64,000 nt of DNA from Leptolyngbya sp. PCC 6406 (GTDB lineage: Bacteria > Cyanobacteriota > Cyanobacteriia > Phormidesmidales > Phormidesmidaceae). The notes under the pieces were generated by a model, which did not search any database, had not been told where the DNA came from, and worked only from the letters and a program-made list of their open reading frames with translations. Shown here piece by piece: positions 27,696-42,219 of this stretch (within the stretch, counting starts at the first letter, position 1; each line of letters begins with the position of its first letter). The DNA lies in NCBI RefSeq assembly GCF_000332095.2, contig NZ_KI913949.1:1822511-1886510 (forward strand), given 5' to 3'. The position numbers and the translations under genes were made by a program.

Positions 27696-28439
27696 CTAGA
27701 CCAGGGAGCCAGGAAGTACTCGCACCAGCAGCGAGAATACCCCAAACCCCACCAGCAAAATGCCACTAGCGGGAGTAATCCACCCCGACCAGCGGCGCAG
27801 GGCTAACAAACGCTTAATCGTGGCAGTAAAGCTTCCCGCCAGCACCAGGGGTGCAACATAACCCACGGTATAGGCCAAGAGCAGCCCCGCCCCCAACACC
27901 GGATCTCCCGTCGTGGAGATCCAGGCCAGCAGGGTAGCCAAAACCGGCGTACTACAGGGCGAAGCCACCACCCCGAAGGTCAACCCCAAAAGATAGCTTT
28001 TTACCGCCTGGGGTAAACCCCGGTTCAAAAAATCCAAGTTTCCCCCACTGGGCAAAGCCAAAGGTAGCGCCTCCAGCAGATTCAGCCCCATCAGAATTGC
28101 CAGAATACTGACCAGAATTGGCAACCCCATCCCCACCTGGCCATATACCCGACCAACCGCCCCCGCCAATAGACCCAAAGCCGCCAGAGTCGTAGCCAGT
28201 CCCAGGGCAAACCAGGTAGATTGGGCTATCGCTTGCCCCCGATCCTCTGCCTCGTAGCCCCCCATATACCCCACCATGATCGGCAGCATGGACAACATGC
28301 AGGGAGTCAAACTAGTCAGCAACCCCGCCACCCCCACGATTACGACACTCAAGAGCGACAGGCTTGTAAGCTGCGACGCCACCAATTGATTGGCGTATTG
28401 GCTGACAGCGTACAAGTGAATTTGTAGAGCCTCAAACAT
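27696..28439 (-). CDS. ccdA: Cytochrome c biogenesis thiol transporter CcdA
   Basis: A six-helix membrane protein (247 residues) that moves reducing equivalents across the thylakoid membrane to keep apocytochrome cysteines reduced. The two redox cysteines are in LTPCMLSMLP and VASPCSTPVLATLL, the family signature. I prefer the ATG at 28439 (MFEALQIHLY), which matches CcdA N termini; an in-frame ATG at 28475 adds 12 hydrophobic residues. It lies between ftsW and ccs1, all on the minus strand, a cluster consistent with cyanobacterial cytochrome maturation genes. Confidence 0.95.
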   Translation of the reverse strand: MFEALQIHLYAVSQYANQLVASQLTSLSLLSVVIVGVAGLLTSLTPCMLSMLPIMVGYMGGYEAEDRGQAIAQSTWFALGLATTLAALGLLAGAVGRVYGQVGMGLPILVSILAILMGLNLLEALPLALPSGGNLDFLNRGLPQAVKSYLLGLTFGVVASPCSTPVLATLLAWISTTGDPVLGAGLLLAYTVGYVAPLVLAGSFTATIKRLLALRRWSGWITPASGILLVGFGVFSLLVRVLPGSLV

Positions 28440-28655
28440 GGGAAACAGGGGAAATAGGGGAAAGGGAAATGCCATGCAGAGGAAAATTCAGGCCGTCCCC
28501 CATATAGTCTCCCTATTGTATCCAGTGCGTCCCGCTATTCGCGCCCTAGTGCTCAGTCAATTAATGATTGATGGGTGACCGAAATCCTGGAGTTTAGTTG
28601 GGGTTAACTGTTGAGGGTCTTCGGCCCATCAAAATTTTCCTAGCGGAACACCAGC

Positions 28656-29864
28656 CTAGGAAAGAAGGGTCGGCGACGCCCCATTCCTAGGGATCGGCAG
28701 GGTCACCACCCCCGCCTCATTCACCTCCCGAGCCACCCTCACCAGCAACGCCGCCATCATCAGGTTAGCCACCATGGAACTGCCACCGTAGCTAAAGAGG
28801 GGAAAGGGCAGTCCTGTCGTGGGTACCAGCCCCACCGTCACAGCAATATTGAACAGAGCTTGCCCCACCAGTAGCACCACGGTGCCAATAGCCGTTAGTC
28901 GCTGAAGGGGCGATCGTGCCCGCTGGGCCACCACCATGCCCACGGTGGCATAGCTGCACAGAAAGAGGAGCAGTAGGCAGCAGCCTACAAACCCAAATTC
29001 CTCGGCATACACCGCAAAAATAAAGTCCGTGTACTGAATCGGTAGGTAAAACAGCTTCTGCTGGGAAAAGCCAAACCCCGATCCCCAGAGACCACCCGAT
29101 GCGATCGCAAGCAAACTCTGAATAAGCTGATAGCCACTCCCCATCGGGTCGGCCCAGGGATTGAGAAAGGCTGAAATCCGTTCTCGCTGATAGGCATTAG
29201 CGCTCAGACTCAGACCCACCACCACCATTCCCCCCAGGGCCGTAGATCCTAACATCCGCAGAGGTAGCCCAGCGGCCCAGGCAATCAACCACAGAGTCAA
29301 CCCACAGATCGTGGCCGTACTCAGGTTGGGCTGGAGCAAAACCACCCCTACCGAAAAGGCAAACAGACCCAACCACAGGCCCCGATTGGCCCAGGACAGT
29401 CGGGGCCACAAGCCAAAAACTCGCGCTGCCTGCAAAATCAAAAATGGCTTCAGTAACTCTGAGGGCTGGAGTAAAAACGGACCCACCGCCAGCCAGCGGG
29501 TAGCCCCATTGACCGTAATCCCCACCGCAGGTAAGAGGGTAAGCAGCAGTACCCCCAACATCCCCAGGAAACCCAGCCCCGAGAGACGGACTAGTCTTTC
29601 CAAAGGCTGCTGCACAATCCAGTTAAAAACCGTGAGGCCCAAAAAAATCCACAATCCCTGCACCGCCAAGTAACGCCAACCCTGAACCCCCTCCGACAGA
29701 GCTGTGGGATAGGAGGCGGAAAACAACGCCACCAAACCAATCCCCAACCACAGCAAGGTTAGCCACCGCAACAGACGTGCTTCCCCCGACCAAGTCGCCG
29801 TCGCCGGGTCAATCAAGGGAAAAAAATACTTCAGAACGGGTCCGCTGACAGGGGTATGCATCAC
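28656..29864 (-). CDS. ftsW: FtsW-like peptidoglycan polymerase (SEDS family)
   Basis: A 402-residue membrane protein with about ten helices, polymerising lipid II at the division septum. Family patterns visible are NGATRWLAVGPFLLQPSELLKP, the AEEFGFVG segment and the C-terminal TGLPFPLFSYGGSSMVANL. Both FtsW and RodA carry these; FtsW is preferred from the NGATRWL and LPFPLFSYGGSS contexts, with RodA as the alternative. It is the first gene of the minus-strand ftsW-ccdA-ccs1 block, 216 bases upstream of ccdA. Confidence 0.9.
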   Translation of the reverse strand: MMHTPVSGPVLKYFFPLIDPATATWSGEARLLRWLTLLWLGIGLVALFSASYPTALSEGVQGWRYLAVQGLWIFLGLTVFNWIVQQPLERLVRLSGLGFLGMLGVLLLTLLPAVGITVNGATRWLAVGPFLLQPSELLKPFLILQAARVFGLWPRLSWANRGLWLGLFAFSVGVVLLQPNLSTATICGLTLWLIAWAAGLPLRMLGSTALGGMVVVGLSLSANAYQRERISAFLNPWADPMGSGYQLIQSLLAIASGGLWGSGFGFSQQKLFYLPIQYTDFIFAVYAEEFGFVGCCLLLLFLCSYATVGMVVAQRARSPLQRLTAIGTVVLLVGQALFNIAVTVGLVPTTGLPFPLFSYGGSSMVANLMMAALLVRVAREVNEAGVVTLPIPRNGASPTLLS

Positions 29865-30187
29865 ACTAAATCGCCCAGATGCAGCAACACCCGGTCAGTA
29901 TAGCGGTCACCAGCCCGGTTCGGACAAGACAGCGAATCAATTTGCTAAATAAGTGGACACAGTTAAATTCAGCATGTAGTTGGAGCACAAGGAGCCGCTG
30001 CCCCTTGTGGGGGGGGTTCTCCCCAAACCCTAAGTCAAATAATTCTGTCCATGTACTTATAGCGCTTCTCACTCGGGTTAAGTACAGGCAAGGGGCTTAA
30101 GCCCCTTGTTCCCCGAATTGCCATCAAGTTGAGCTGTACCTCATCCATTAGGGAACCGCTATATGTTACTCAGCATCTCAAAGGCAT
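29865..30187. other. Intergenic region with palindrome between ftsW and apcC terminator
   Basis: About 320 bases. It contains a perfect 20-bp palindrome CAAGGGGCTTAAGCCCCTTG at 30089-30108 and an ACAAGGAGC...GCCCCTTGT hairpin near 29987-30008. These may be repeats rather than regulators; the ftsW promoter must lie within this stretch. Confidence 0.55.
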
Positions 30188-30216
30188 AAAAATAGGCCAC
30201 AGAATCCTGTGACCTA
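30188..30216 (-). terminator. Terminator of the apc operon
   Basis: On the minus strand TAGGTCACAG pairs with CTGTGGCCTA (GATT loop) and is followed by TTTTTATG. It lies 42 bases past the apcC stop and ends the apcABC transcript. Confidence 0.93.
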
Positions 30217-30258
30217 GCCGAATTCCAACCCTAATGGGTAAAAACTTGGGAGGAATAG

Positions 30259-30462
30259 TTACTGAAGTCCGGCATTGGCTCCGGGACGACCCGTGGCTAA
30301 CTGCACCTTTACAATCTTGCCGCCCATTTTCTGGATACGCTGTTGCTCACTAAACCAGTTGTCATAGGGCACCAGCTTAGTAAAAAAGGTGTTCTGTAGC
30401 TCCCGTTGGGTCCGGATACGGGTTTGGCTAGGCACACAAGCCGTAATTTTAAACATCCGCAT
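30259..30462 (-). CDS. apcC: Phycobilisome 7.8-kDa core linker ApcC
   Basis: A 67-residue linker that caps the allophycocyanin trimers of the phycobilisome core. The sequence begins MRMFKITACVPSQTRIRTQ and contains KLVPYDNWFSEQQRI and KMGGKIVKVQLATGRPG, the CpcD-like linker fold. I chose the ATG at 30462 because it matches the family N terminus; a frame to 30522 adds 20 unsupported residues. It is the last gene of apcA-apcB-apcC. The 252-base gap from apcB contains hairpins (for example CGGCTAAAGCCG at 30693-30704), which is consistent with reduced apcC readthrough. Confidence 0.97.
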   Translation of the reverse strand: MRMFKITACVPSQTRIRTQRELQNTFFTKLVPYDNWFSEQQRIQKMGGKIVKVQLATGRPGANAGLQ

Positions 30463-30692
30463 AGGTCTTGGCTTCTCCTGACGCAGTATTTGACTCAACC
30501 AGCATTTAATAGACGTTCTCAAGCCTAGAACGGGGGACTGGCAAACCGAATGTCCTCCAGCCCTGAAGTGGCTAGGGAGATTCCTTTTCTTAAAATGTCT
30601 CCCGCAACCTATCCATGTCCCAAACCAATGCCAAGGAGGAAAGTCCTGATCTCAACACTCGCCCCAGACGTGGTTGTTGCGGGAGCACATTC

Positions 30693-30704
30693 CGGCTAAA
30701 GCCG
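30693..30704 (-). promoter_or_regulatory. Hairpin after apcB, likely attenuator
   Basis: On the minus strand, just after the apcB stop, CTAATTGCGATTAG and CGGCTTTAGCCG form consecutive small stems. They would let apcAB message accumulate above apcC, as is usual for phycobilisome operons; this effect is inferred. Confidence 0.5.
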
Positions 30705-30714
30705 CTAATCGCAA

Positions 30715-31200
30715 TTAGCTCAAGCCAGAAGAAATGTAGTCAAAGTAGACACCAGCTTCCTTGCCAGCTTCAGCGCCAACTAGGCTAGCGGTGACTTCCT
30801 TGATTGCTTGAATAGCGCTTACGGTGGCACCGATGGGCACGCCGAGGGAATTGTAGGTTTCCTTCAGACCATTCAGCACCCGCTCATCCAGGATGGAGGG
30901 ATCCCCAGCCAGCATGGCGTAGGTGGCATAGCGCAGGTAGTAGTCGAGGTCACGAATGCAGGCAGCATAGCGACGGGTGGTGTACATGTTGCCACCGGGA
31001 CGGGTGATGTCGGAGTACAACAAGGACTTAGCCACAGCTTCCTTGACGATATCAGCGGCGTTAGCACTGATGGTGCTAGCGGCACGAACCCGCAGCTCAC
31101 CGGTCTGGAAGTAAGCCTTCAGCTTTGCCAGGGATGATGCATCCAGGTACTTGCCCTGCACATCGGAGGAGTTGATGACAGCAGTAATTGCGTCTTGCAT
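30715..31200 (-). CDS. apcB: Allophycocyanin beta subunit
   Basis: A 161-residue light-harvesting protein of the phycobilisome core. Cys81 in [16 protein letters not shown] is the phycocyanobilin attachment site, and Asn71 in GGNMYTT is the position methylated in beta-type subunits. The length is standard. It is 55 bases downstream of apcA on the same strand and pairs with it as the (alpha-beta) monomer of the core cylinders. Confidence 0.99.
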   Translation of the reverse strand: MQDAITAVINSSDVQGKYLDASSLAKLKAYFQTGELRVRAASTISANAADIVKEAVAKSLLYSDITRPGGNMYTTRRYAACIRDLDYYLRYATYAMLAGDPSILDERVLNGLKETYNSLGVPIGATVSAIQAIKEVTASLVGAEAGKEAGVYFDYISSGLS

Positions 31201-31255
31201 GATGAATTTCCTTAAATGACCTTACTTGGGTTGACAACGTAATGGGGAGGCAGGC

Positions 31256-31741
31256 TTACTGCAACCCACCCACGACATAGTCGAAGTAGGCGGAGGCTTC
31301 AGCCGCATCTTCGCCGGAGAGCAGTCCAGAGGCAACGCTTTTCATAGCGCGCACACCTTCAGCTACAGCCGCCAGGGGAGTTCCCAGGGAGTTGTACATT
31401 TCCTTGACACCCACGAGACCAATCTCTTCGATGGGGGTCACATCACCGGCCACAACACCGTAGGTGACGAGGCGCAGGTAGTAGTCCATGTCCCGTAGGC
31501 AAGTAGCGGTCATTTCTTCACCGTAGGCATTGCCGCCGGGGGAAACCACGTCGGGACGCTTTTGGAAAAGCTGGTCACCGGCCTGCTTGACGATACGCTC
31601 ACGGGACTCGGTCAGCACTTGGGCGATGCGCAGACGGCGCTCACCAGAGGTGACAAAGCCTTTGATTCGATCTAGTTCACCGGGGCTGAGGTAACGGGCC
31701 TCAGCATCGGCATTCACGATGGACTTCGTGACAATGCTCAT
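31256..31741 (-). CDS. apcA: Allophycocyanin alpha subunit
   Basis: A 161-residue core phycobiliprotein. Cys81 in [14 protein letters not shown] is the bilin site; the protein starts [19 protein letters not shown] and ends [10 protein letters not shown], as in other ApcA proteins. The ATG at 31741 is preferred over a frame to 31789. The gene is separated from apcE upstream by about 700 bases, so it probably has its own strong promoter in addition to any readthrough from apcE. Confidence 0.99.
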   Translation of the reverse strand: MSIVTKSIVNADAEARYLSPGELDRIKGFVTSGERRLRIAQVLTESRERIVKQAGDQLFQKRPDVVSPGGNAYGEEMTATCLRDMDYYLRLVTYGVVAGDVTPIEEIGLVGVKEMYNSLGTPLAAVAEGVRAMKSVASGLLSGEDAAEASAYFDYVVGGLQ

Positions 31742-32443
31742 TGATGGATTCCTCCAAAAAAAATAACCAGATGCCAAATTCACTGGCATTCAGCGATCAC
31801 AAGTGTTCACCAGTAACCACTTGAAAGGAAAACTAGCGTTGTCTCTGGGCTTGCAAAGACTAGCCTCAGGTCAGATGACCAACCCAAAACTACTTCACAA
31901 TTGGGTAAAGACGCTCCTCAGATCGAGCGGTCCAGAACCTAACGGCACTGCTCCCCAAAGGCCCTAAACGCATCCACCTTCCGGGAACATTTTCCGGCAT
32001 CGCACTAACCTTCTTAGGGGCAATGCAATATTTTGTAATACTATCCTCAGGTTTCCTAAGGCTTGCCAGTTGGTCGTTTTAATGCTCTGGCAAGCTAGGG
32101 GCAGATTTTTCCCTGTCTAAAGTCTGAGGAAAACGTCACTTTTCTCAGCAAAAGAACCCAGGCTCAGAATCTCCCGCCTAGAGAACTACCTTATAGCTTG
32201 GGTCAAATAGCTTGGGTCAATTTGCTTGAAACACCAGGTACCTTGCTGATGCTTAGTGACACAGCAAATTGGCTCACGGTCTCGTCCTCAGGGACTCGCA
32301 AGAAAATAGAATGTCGGTTGCCGCCTAATTATTGGTGTATTGCTTAGTGCTGGCGGAGCCTCATCATTTGCATTTGATCGAGCAAGTCCCTGTAAGGGCG
32401 CGCTGCGCCCCTACAGGGACTTGCTTTTCGAATAGCGTACTGA
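31742..32443. other. Long apcE-apcA spacer with inverted repeat
   Basis: About 700 bases on the minus-strand path from apcE to apcA. Near the apcE stop lies an inverted repeat (32382-32424; arms GCAAGTCCCTGTA and TACAGGGACTTGC around GGGCGCGCTGCGCCCC). The remainder is likely the long apcA leader and promoter. A GGGACTCGCAAGAAAATAG motif at about 32289 recurs near 10497. Confidence 0.65.
32382..32424. repeat. Inverted repeat downstream of apcE
   Basis: A 13-bp perfect outer stem (GCAAGTCCCTGTA/TACAGGGACTTGC) with a GC-rich inner hairpin (GGGCGC...GCGCCC). It lies 20 bases past the apcE stop. No T tract follows on the minus strand, so it may stabilise the apcE 3' end or be a repeat element. 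Confidence 0.8.
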
Positions 32444-35620
<3,177 letters not shown>

Positions 35621-36838
35621 ATGGCTTCCTCTTCTTCATCTCCGTTGTCTCGCCAGTCTGTTACCGCTGCTGTTGCCCAGCTCTATAACACCTATCCTTT
35701 TCCGCCGGAACCGCTGCTGGATGAACCTCCACCGGGATATAACTGGCGTTGGCATTGGACGGCAGCCCATGCCTTTTGCACCGGACGATCGCCGGATCGA
35801 CAAGCCATTCGAGTTCTGGATGCAGGCTGTGGCACGGGGGTGGGAACGGAATATATCGCTCACCTCAATCCCCAAGCCAAGATTACGGGAATTGATCTCA
35901 GCGATCGTGCGTTAGAAACTGCCCGCAATCGCTGTCAGCGATCCGGTGCCCAGAACGTCCGGTTTCAGACCCTGAGCATCTACGACGTAGGGCAACTGGA
36001 AGGCACCTTTGACTGGATTAACTGTGTCGGCGTTCTACACCACATGCCCGATCCCCAGGCCGGAATTCAGGCGCTGGCCACCAAACTGGCCCCTGGAGGA
36101 TTGCTGCATATCTTTGTCTATGCCGCCCTGGGACGCTGGGAAATCAGCTTAATGCAGGAGGCCATTGGCCTGTTGCAGGGAGAACGGCGAGGGGACTACA
36201 CCGACGGGGTACAGGTAGGTCGGCAGATCTTCGCCCATCTACCGGAAACCAACCGGCTGCGCCGCCGGGAAGAGGAGCGTTGGTCCCTGGAGAACCATCG
36301 GGATGCCAACTTTGCCGATATGTATGTCCATCCCCAGGAAGTTGACTACACCGTGAATACGTTGTTTGAGTTAATTGATGCCTCTGGCCTCATGTTTCTG
36401 GGATTTTCCAACCCCCGCTATTGGGATCTATCCCGGTTGATTGGCAGCCAACCGGACCTGATGGCCCGATCTGCGGTCCTCTCCCAACACCAGCGCTACC
36501 GACTGGTGGAACTGCTGGATCCGGAGATTACCCACTACGAATTTTTCCTGGCCAAACCGCCCCTGGATCGCCTGGACTGGTCCGATGATGGTCAGCTTCG
36601 ACAGGCTCGTGTCCAGCGGCATCCTTGTATGCAAGGGTGGCCCAGTCAGTCGATCTTTGACTACGACTATCAAATGGTGGATCTGACGGCGGCGGAGTTT
36701 CAGTCGCTCACCTACTGCGATCAGGCGGAGTCTGCCCCCACGGTGGCAGAACTCGTGGCTGCCACCGAGTTAGATCTAGGGGAAGTGCGATCGCTTCAGC
36801 AGCGACAACTGATTGTATTGACAGCGCCCACTGCTTAG
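35621..36838 (+). CDS. SAM-dependent methyltransferase with C-terminal extension
   Basis: A 405-residue soluble protein. After a short Ser-rich start, the SAM-binding domain has VLDAGCGTGVGTEYIA, the acidic ITGIDLSDRAL loop and VGVLHHMPDP, a class I methyltransferase pattern. About 200 further residues form a C-terminal region rich in Trp, Leu and Arg that I do not recognise. The start ATG at 35621 is preferred over one at 35600. The substrate is unknown. The gene is divergent from apcE and is followed by a large hairpin. Confidence 0.85.
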   Translation: MASSSSSPLSRQSVTAAVAQLYNTYPFPPEPLLDEPPPGYNWRWHWTAAHAFCTGRSPDRQAIRVLDAGCGTGVGTEYIAHLNPQAKITGIDLSDRALETARNRCQRSGAQNVRFQTLSIYDVGQLEGTFDWINCVGVLHHMPDPQAGIQALATKLAPGGLLHIFVYAALGRWEISLMQEAIGLLQGERRGDYTDGVQVGRQIFAHLPETNRLRRREEERWSLENHRDANFADMYVHPQEVDYTVNTLFELIDASGLMFLGFSNPRYWDLSRLIGSQPDLMARSAVLSQHQRYRLVELLDPEITHYEFFLAKPPLDRLDWSDDGQLRQARVQRHPCMQGWPSQSIFDYDYQMVDLTAAEFQSLTYCDQAESAPTVAELVAATELDLGEVRSLQQRQLIVLTAPTA

Positions 36839-36842
36839 GGAT

Positions 36843-36919
36843 CAGCGGGGGAGGCATGGTGGCCATCAGGGTCCGGATGAATTGGAGGCGTTGTGCCCAC
36901 CATGCCTCGCCCCTCGCTG
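36843..36919. repeat. Large imperfect hairpin downstream of the methyltransferase gene
   Basis: Arms CAGCGGGGGAGGCATGGTGG and CCACCATGCCTCGCCCCTCGCTG pair across a 35-base loop. It starts four bases after the stop and could serve as a terminator ahead of the ATP synthase operon or be a MITE-like repeat. Confidence 0.75.
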
Positions 36920-37027
36920 AAATCCTTTGGGAATCGCGAGACACCCCAATAATTACCGTTTGTTACCGTGATATGATCTGCCATGGCTTAGGCGATGGTG
37001 CATCCATAGCCTAGTTCAGGGTTGTCA

Positions 37028-37474
37028 GTGCGTAGCCAACGGTCAGGCGTGGAAAGTTCACCAAATACACCAACGGCGGAAGTAGACGCTACTTCAGCAT
37101 TGCCATCACCCTCAGATTCTGCGATGGGCGAATATTATCGCCTTCAGCAAACTCTGTTGGTTATTACCCTTACGTTTTCCGCTGTTATCTTCGTCAGTGT
37201 CTACTTTGTTTACTCCCTGTCCATCGCCCTTAACTATTTAATCGGCGCGTGCACAGGTGTGATTTACTTGAGGATGTTGTCGAGGAGCGTGGCCCGACTG
37301 GGGAGGCAATCAAAGGAGTTATCAAGTGGCCGATTGGCCCTTGTTGCTCTGCTTCTTTTAGTGGCAAGCCAGTGGAATCAGCTAGAGCTGCTCCCCGTGT
37401 TTCTAGGCTTCCTGACCTACAAAGCAGCGATTATCGCATATATGCTTTGGACCGTCATCCCAACCGAATCCTAA
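37028..37474 (+). CDS. atpI: ATP synthase subunit I (Atp1/AtpI)
   Basis: A small membrane protein of about 148 residues that begins the cyanobacterial ATP synthase operon and helps assemble the c ring. A hydrophilic N terminus is followed by four hydrophobic helices (about 43-65, 67-88, 103-115 and 120-140 by eye). The GTG at 37028 is preferred for its spacing from GTTCAGG; an alternative TTG at 37022 adds two residues. It is 68 bases upstream of atpB. Confidence 0.88.
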   Translation: MRSQRSGVESSPNTPTAEVDATSALPSPSDSAMGEYYRLQQTLLVITLTFSAVIFVSVYFVYSLSIALNYLIGACTGVIYLRMLSRSVARLGRQSKELSSGRLALVALLLLVASQWNQLELLPVFLGFLTYKAAIIAYMLWTVIPTES

Positions 37475-37542
37475 GTTGGGTTCTGAAAGTCTAGCACTGT
37501 TTTTTTGGCGGGCTCTTCTGTAAACCTTAAGACTCCCTAGAA

Positions 37543-38292
37543 ATGCTGAACCTGGTTCCGAACTCATTTGTCCCCCTGCTTGCCGAGTTAGAAGTTGGTA
37601 AGCACTTTTACTGGGAATTGGGCGGCCTCAAGGTCCATGGACAGGTTTTCCTGACCTCCTGGATCGTGATTGGAGCCCTCGTGCTGATTTCTGTCTTGGC
37701 GACGCGCAAAGTGGAGCGCATTCCCGCTGGGTTGCAAAACCTGATGGAATACGCCCTGGAATTCATCCGCGACTTGGCTAAGAATCAAATTGGCGAGAAG
37801 GAGTATCGTCCCTGGGTGCCCTTTGTGGGGACGCTATTTCTCTTCATCTTTGTATCCAACTGGGCCGGAGCACTGGTCCCGTGGAAACTGCTTCACCTGC
37901 CTTCGGGGGAACTCGCTGCCCCCACCAACGATATCAACACCACTGTGGCCTTGGCCCTGTTGACCTCGCTGGCTTACTTCTACGCAGGCTTCAGTAAGCG
38001 GGGATTGGGGTATTTCCTCAAGTACATCGAGCCGACTCCCATTCTGTTGCCTATCAATATATTGGAAGACTTCACCAAGCCCCTCTCCCTGAGTTTCCGT
38101 CTTTTCGGCAATATCTTGGCAGATGAGTTGGTGGTCGCTGTTTTAGTTTTGCTGGTGCCGTTGTTTGTCCCTCTCCCGGTCATGATTTTGGGACTCTTTA
38201 CGAGCGCCATCCAGGCCCTCATCTTTGCTACCCTCGCTGCGGCCTATATTGGGGAAGCGATGGAAGGCCATGGAGCAGAAGAGCATGGGTAA
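37543..38292 (+). CDS. atpB: ATP synthase F0 subunit a
   Basis: A 249-residue integral membrane protein that forms the proton half-channels next to the c ring. Visible features are the [18 protein letters not shown] helix with the essential Arg, and the later helix ending [15 protein letters not shown]. The gene follows atpI and precedes the c-subunit gene, the usual cyanobacterial order. In plastid nomenclature it is atpI. Confidence 0.98.
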   Translation: MLNLVPNSFVPLLAELEVGKHFYWELGGLKVHGQVFLTSWIVIGALVLISVLATRKVERIPAGLQNLMEYALEFIRDLAKNQIGEKEYRPWVPFVGTLFLFIFVSNWAGALVPWKLLHLPSGELAAPTNDINTTVALALLTSLAYFYAGFSKRGLGYFLKYIEPTPILLPINILEDFTKPLSLSFRLFGNILADELVVAVLVLLVPLFVPLPVMILGLFTSAIQALIFATLAAAYIGEAMEGHGAEEHG

Positions 38293-38451
38293 TGGTTGTC
38301 TGTGACCATTATTCAGTTGAAAGGTTGTTGGCTGATGGGCCTTGTGCCGCTTGGTCAACGGTGGTCTAGACGACCCGCCTTTGCGGGAGGTGTCTCCCAC
38401 GGGTTGTCTCAACCCCAGATGCAGTTGTCAAATCTTACTTTTGAGGTATAA

Positions 38452-38703
<252 letters not shown>

Positions 38704-38714
38704 GGATTGTTAAC

Positions 38715-38752
38715 GAAGCCTCTGCTGGGTTGTTAACTCCCAACGGAGGCTT
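38715..38752 (+). promoter_or_regulatory. Intercistronic hairpin after the c-subunit gene
   Basis: GAAGCCTC and GAGGCTTT pair around an inner TGGGTT...CTCCCA stem; a short T/G tract follows. It fits an attenuator or 3'-end stabiliser that sets the ratio of c subunit to the other F0 subunits. The effect is inferred. Confidence 0.7.
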
Positions 38753-38881
38753 TGTGGCGGGCTTAAGCGATTGAGTTGCATGATTCGCAATTAGGTCTTT
38801 GCCCTTAGTGGGGATGGACTTCATGCGTAATCCATTTTGAAGACTTGAAAATCCCCAGACCTGTTAGGGATCTTGAATGTG

Positions 38882-39346
38882 ATGAACTGGACTTTGATAT
38901 TGGCCGAGGAAGCGGGAGGTCTCTTTGACCTAGACGCGACCCTGCCACTGATGGCTATTCAATTTATAGTCTTGGCCGTTGTCCTCAACGCCATTCTATA
39001 TAAGCCTTTGGGAAATGCGATTGATGGGCGCAACGATTATGTTCGCTCGAACTTGACTGATGCCAAGGAAAGATTGGCCCAAGCTGAGAAGGTTGCTAAG
39101 CAATACGAGCAAGATCTGGCGGAAACCCGCCGTCAAGCTCAAGCCGTTGTAGCGGCAGCACAAGCTGAAGCTCAGAAGATCGCCGCTGAACAGTTGGCGG
39201 TAGCTCAGCAGGAGGCTCAGGTTCAGCGCGAGCAGGCTCAGCAGGAACTGGATGCCCAAAAGGCGTCTGCTTTGCAGACGCTAGGGCAGCAGGTTGACGG
39301 TCTGAGTCAGCAACTGCTAGACAAGCTGCTGGCGACCGCTGCCTAG
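38882..39346 (+). CDS. ATP synthase F0 subunit b'
   Basis: A 154-residue stator protein: one N-terminal membrane helix (about residues 20-40) and a long Ala/Gln/Glu-rich coiled coil. Photosynthetic organisms have b and b' in place of a b homodimer. The ATG at 38882 is chosen over TTG 38873 and GTG 38879 because it leaves the better ribosome-site spacing. In cyanobacterial nomenclature this gene is atpG. It lies between the c-subunit gene and atpF. Confidence 0.95.
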   Translation: MNWTLILAEEAGGLFDLDATLPLMAIQFIVLAVVLNAILYKPLGNAIDGRNDYVRSNLTDAKERLAQAEKVAKQYEQDLAETRRQAQAVVAAAQAEAQKIAAEQLAVAQQEAQVQREQAQQELDAQKASALQTLGQQVDGLSQQLLDKLLATAA

Positions 39347-39429
39347 TGGGTTCCGTCTAGTAGCTTCTATCTTTCTAGTCCTGTCGTTGGACGCTAAGCG
39401 CACCTGTTTACGTTTTAAGAGGGATTCTA

Positions 39430-39948
39430 ATGACCATGCTTTGGCTGTTGGCAACGGAAGAGGGAGGGTTTGGTCTCAACTCTGACATTTTGGAGACCAA
39501 TCTGATCAATCTGGTCATTGTCATCGGCGTTTTGATCTACTTCGGCAAAAAGTTTTTGGGAAGTACCTTGACCAGCCGTCGAGTACGGATTGAAGAAGCC
39601 ATTCAAGACGCTGAGGCTCGGAAAAAGAAGGCGTCTTCTGCGTTAGCGGAACAGCAGCAAAATCTGGCCCAAGCTAAGGCTAAGGCGGAACAGATTTTGG
39701 CAGAGGCGCAGGAAAACGCGGCTAAGGCTCGGGAAGCCTTGTTGGCGCAAGCCAAGGTAGATGTGGAGCGTTTGCAGGCTTCGGCGGCCCAGGACTTGTC
39801 ATCCCAACAGGAACGGGTGTTGCGAGAGCTGCGGCAGCAGGTGACTGAAATGGCAATTGCTCGGGCTAAGGAGCAATTGCCTGGTCGTCTTAACCAAGAT
39901 ATTCAGCACCGTTTAATTGACCAGAGTATTGCCATGTTGGGAGGTTAG
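39430..39948 (+). CDS. atpF: ATP synthase F0 subunit b
   Basis: A 172-residue stator protein with one N-terminal membrane helix (NLINLVIVIGVLIYFGKKFL) and a long coiled-coil stalk. It pairs with b' to link F1 to subunit a. The stop is two bases before the GTG start of the delta gene, and the GGGAGG ribosome site for delta lies within its last codons, so the two are translationally coupled. Confidence 0.98.
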   Translation: MTMLWLLATEEGGFGLNSDILETNLINLVIVIGVLIYFGKKFLGSTLTSRRVRIEEAIQDAEARKKKASSALAEQQQNLAQAKAKAEQILAEAQENAAKAREALLAQAKVDVERLQASAAQDLSSQQERVLRELRQQVTEMAIARAKEQLPGRLNQDIQHRLIDQSIAMLGG

Positions 39949-39950
39949 TT

Positions 39951-40508
39951 GTGAGTTCAGCCGCCATCACTGCGGAGGTCGCGAGTCCCTATGCCCAAGC
40001 ACTTATGGGGCTGGCAAAGGATCAAGGGCTAGCCGATCGATTTGGGGAAGATGCTTCTGCTTTGACGGAGATCTTGAGTACTTCTGAGGATCTTCGGCAA
40101 TTCCTGCTCAGTCCCCTCATGGCTAATGACACCAAGAAAGGGGTTTTGACCCAGGTGGGGGCGGATCGCTTTCATCCTCTATTTGTCAGCTTTTTGAAAC
40201 TGCTGGTGGATAAGGGGCGGGTGGTCTTTGTCGAGGGGGTCTTGAGCCAGTACCAGACGCTATTGCGGGAGCTAAATCAGACGGTTTTGGCTGAAGTGAT
40301 AGCGGCGGTTGACCTGACTGATGAACAGCAGTCGGCGCTTCGGGAACGGGTGCTTTCGATGACGGGGGCTCGACAGGTGGATCTGAGCATTACTATTGAT
40401 CCTGATCTGTTGGGGGGTGTGGTCATTAAGGTGGGATCTCAGATTGTGGATGCCAGCTTACGGGGTCAGCTCCGGCGTTTGGGCATTCAGTTGAGCGCGG
40501 CATCCTAG
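39951..40508 (+). CDS. atpH: ATP synthase F1 subunit delta
   Basis: A 185-residue soluble protein that joins the stator stalk to the top of F1. The N-terminal helical domain (SPYAQALMGLAKDQGL) and the C-terminal LLGGVVIKVGSQIVDASLRGQL, the OSCP/delta signature, are both present. It starts with GTG at 39951, almost overlapping atpF. It is called atpD in plastid-style nomenclature. Confidence 0.98.
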   Translation: MSSAAITAEVASPYAQALMGLAKDQGLADRFGEDASALTEILSTSEDLRQFLLSPLMANDTKKGVLTQVGADRFHPLFVSFLKLLVDKGRVVFVEGVLSQYQTLLRELNQTVLAEVIAAVDLTDEQQSALRERVLSMTGARQVDLSITIDPDLLGGVVIKVGSQIVDASLRGQLRRLGIQLSAAS

Positions 40509-40585
40509 GGCAATTGGGGGAATATTTCCATCACCCCAGAATTGGTCTATGGGTTCGTCGTGTTCTAGCCTGTCGATTTTTTTGA

Positions 40586-42148
<1,563 letters not shown>

Positions 42149-42219
42149 GGATAAACCAAAGCTGGGGTGGAGCGAGGCCAAGCCGCTCTGCCCCACGATG
42201 ACTAGGCAAGGAATTTACC

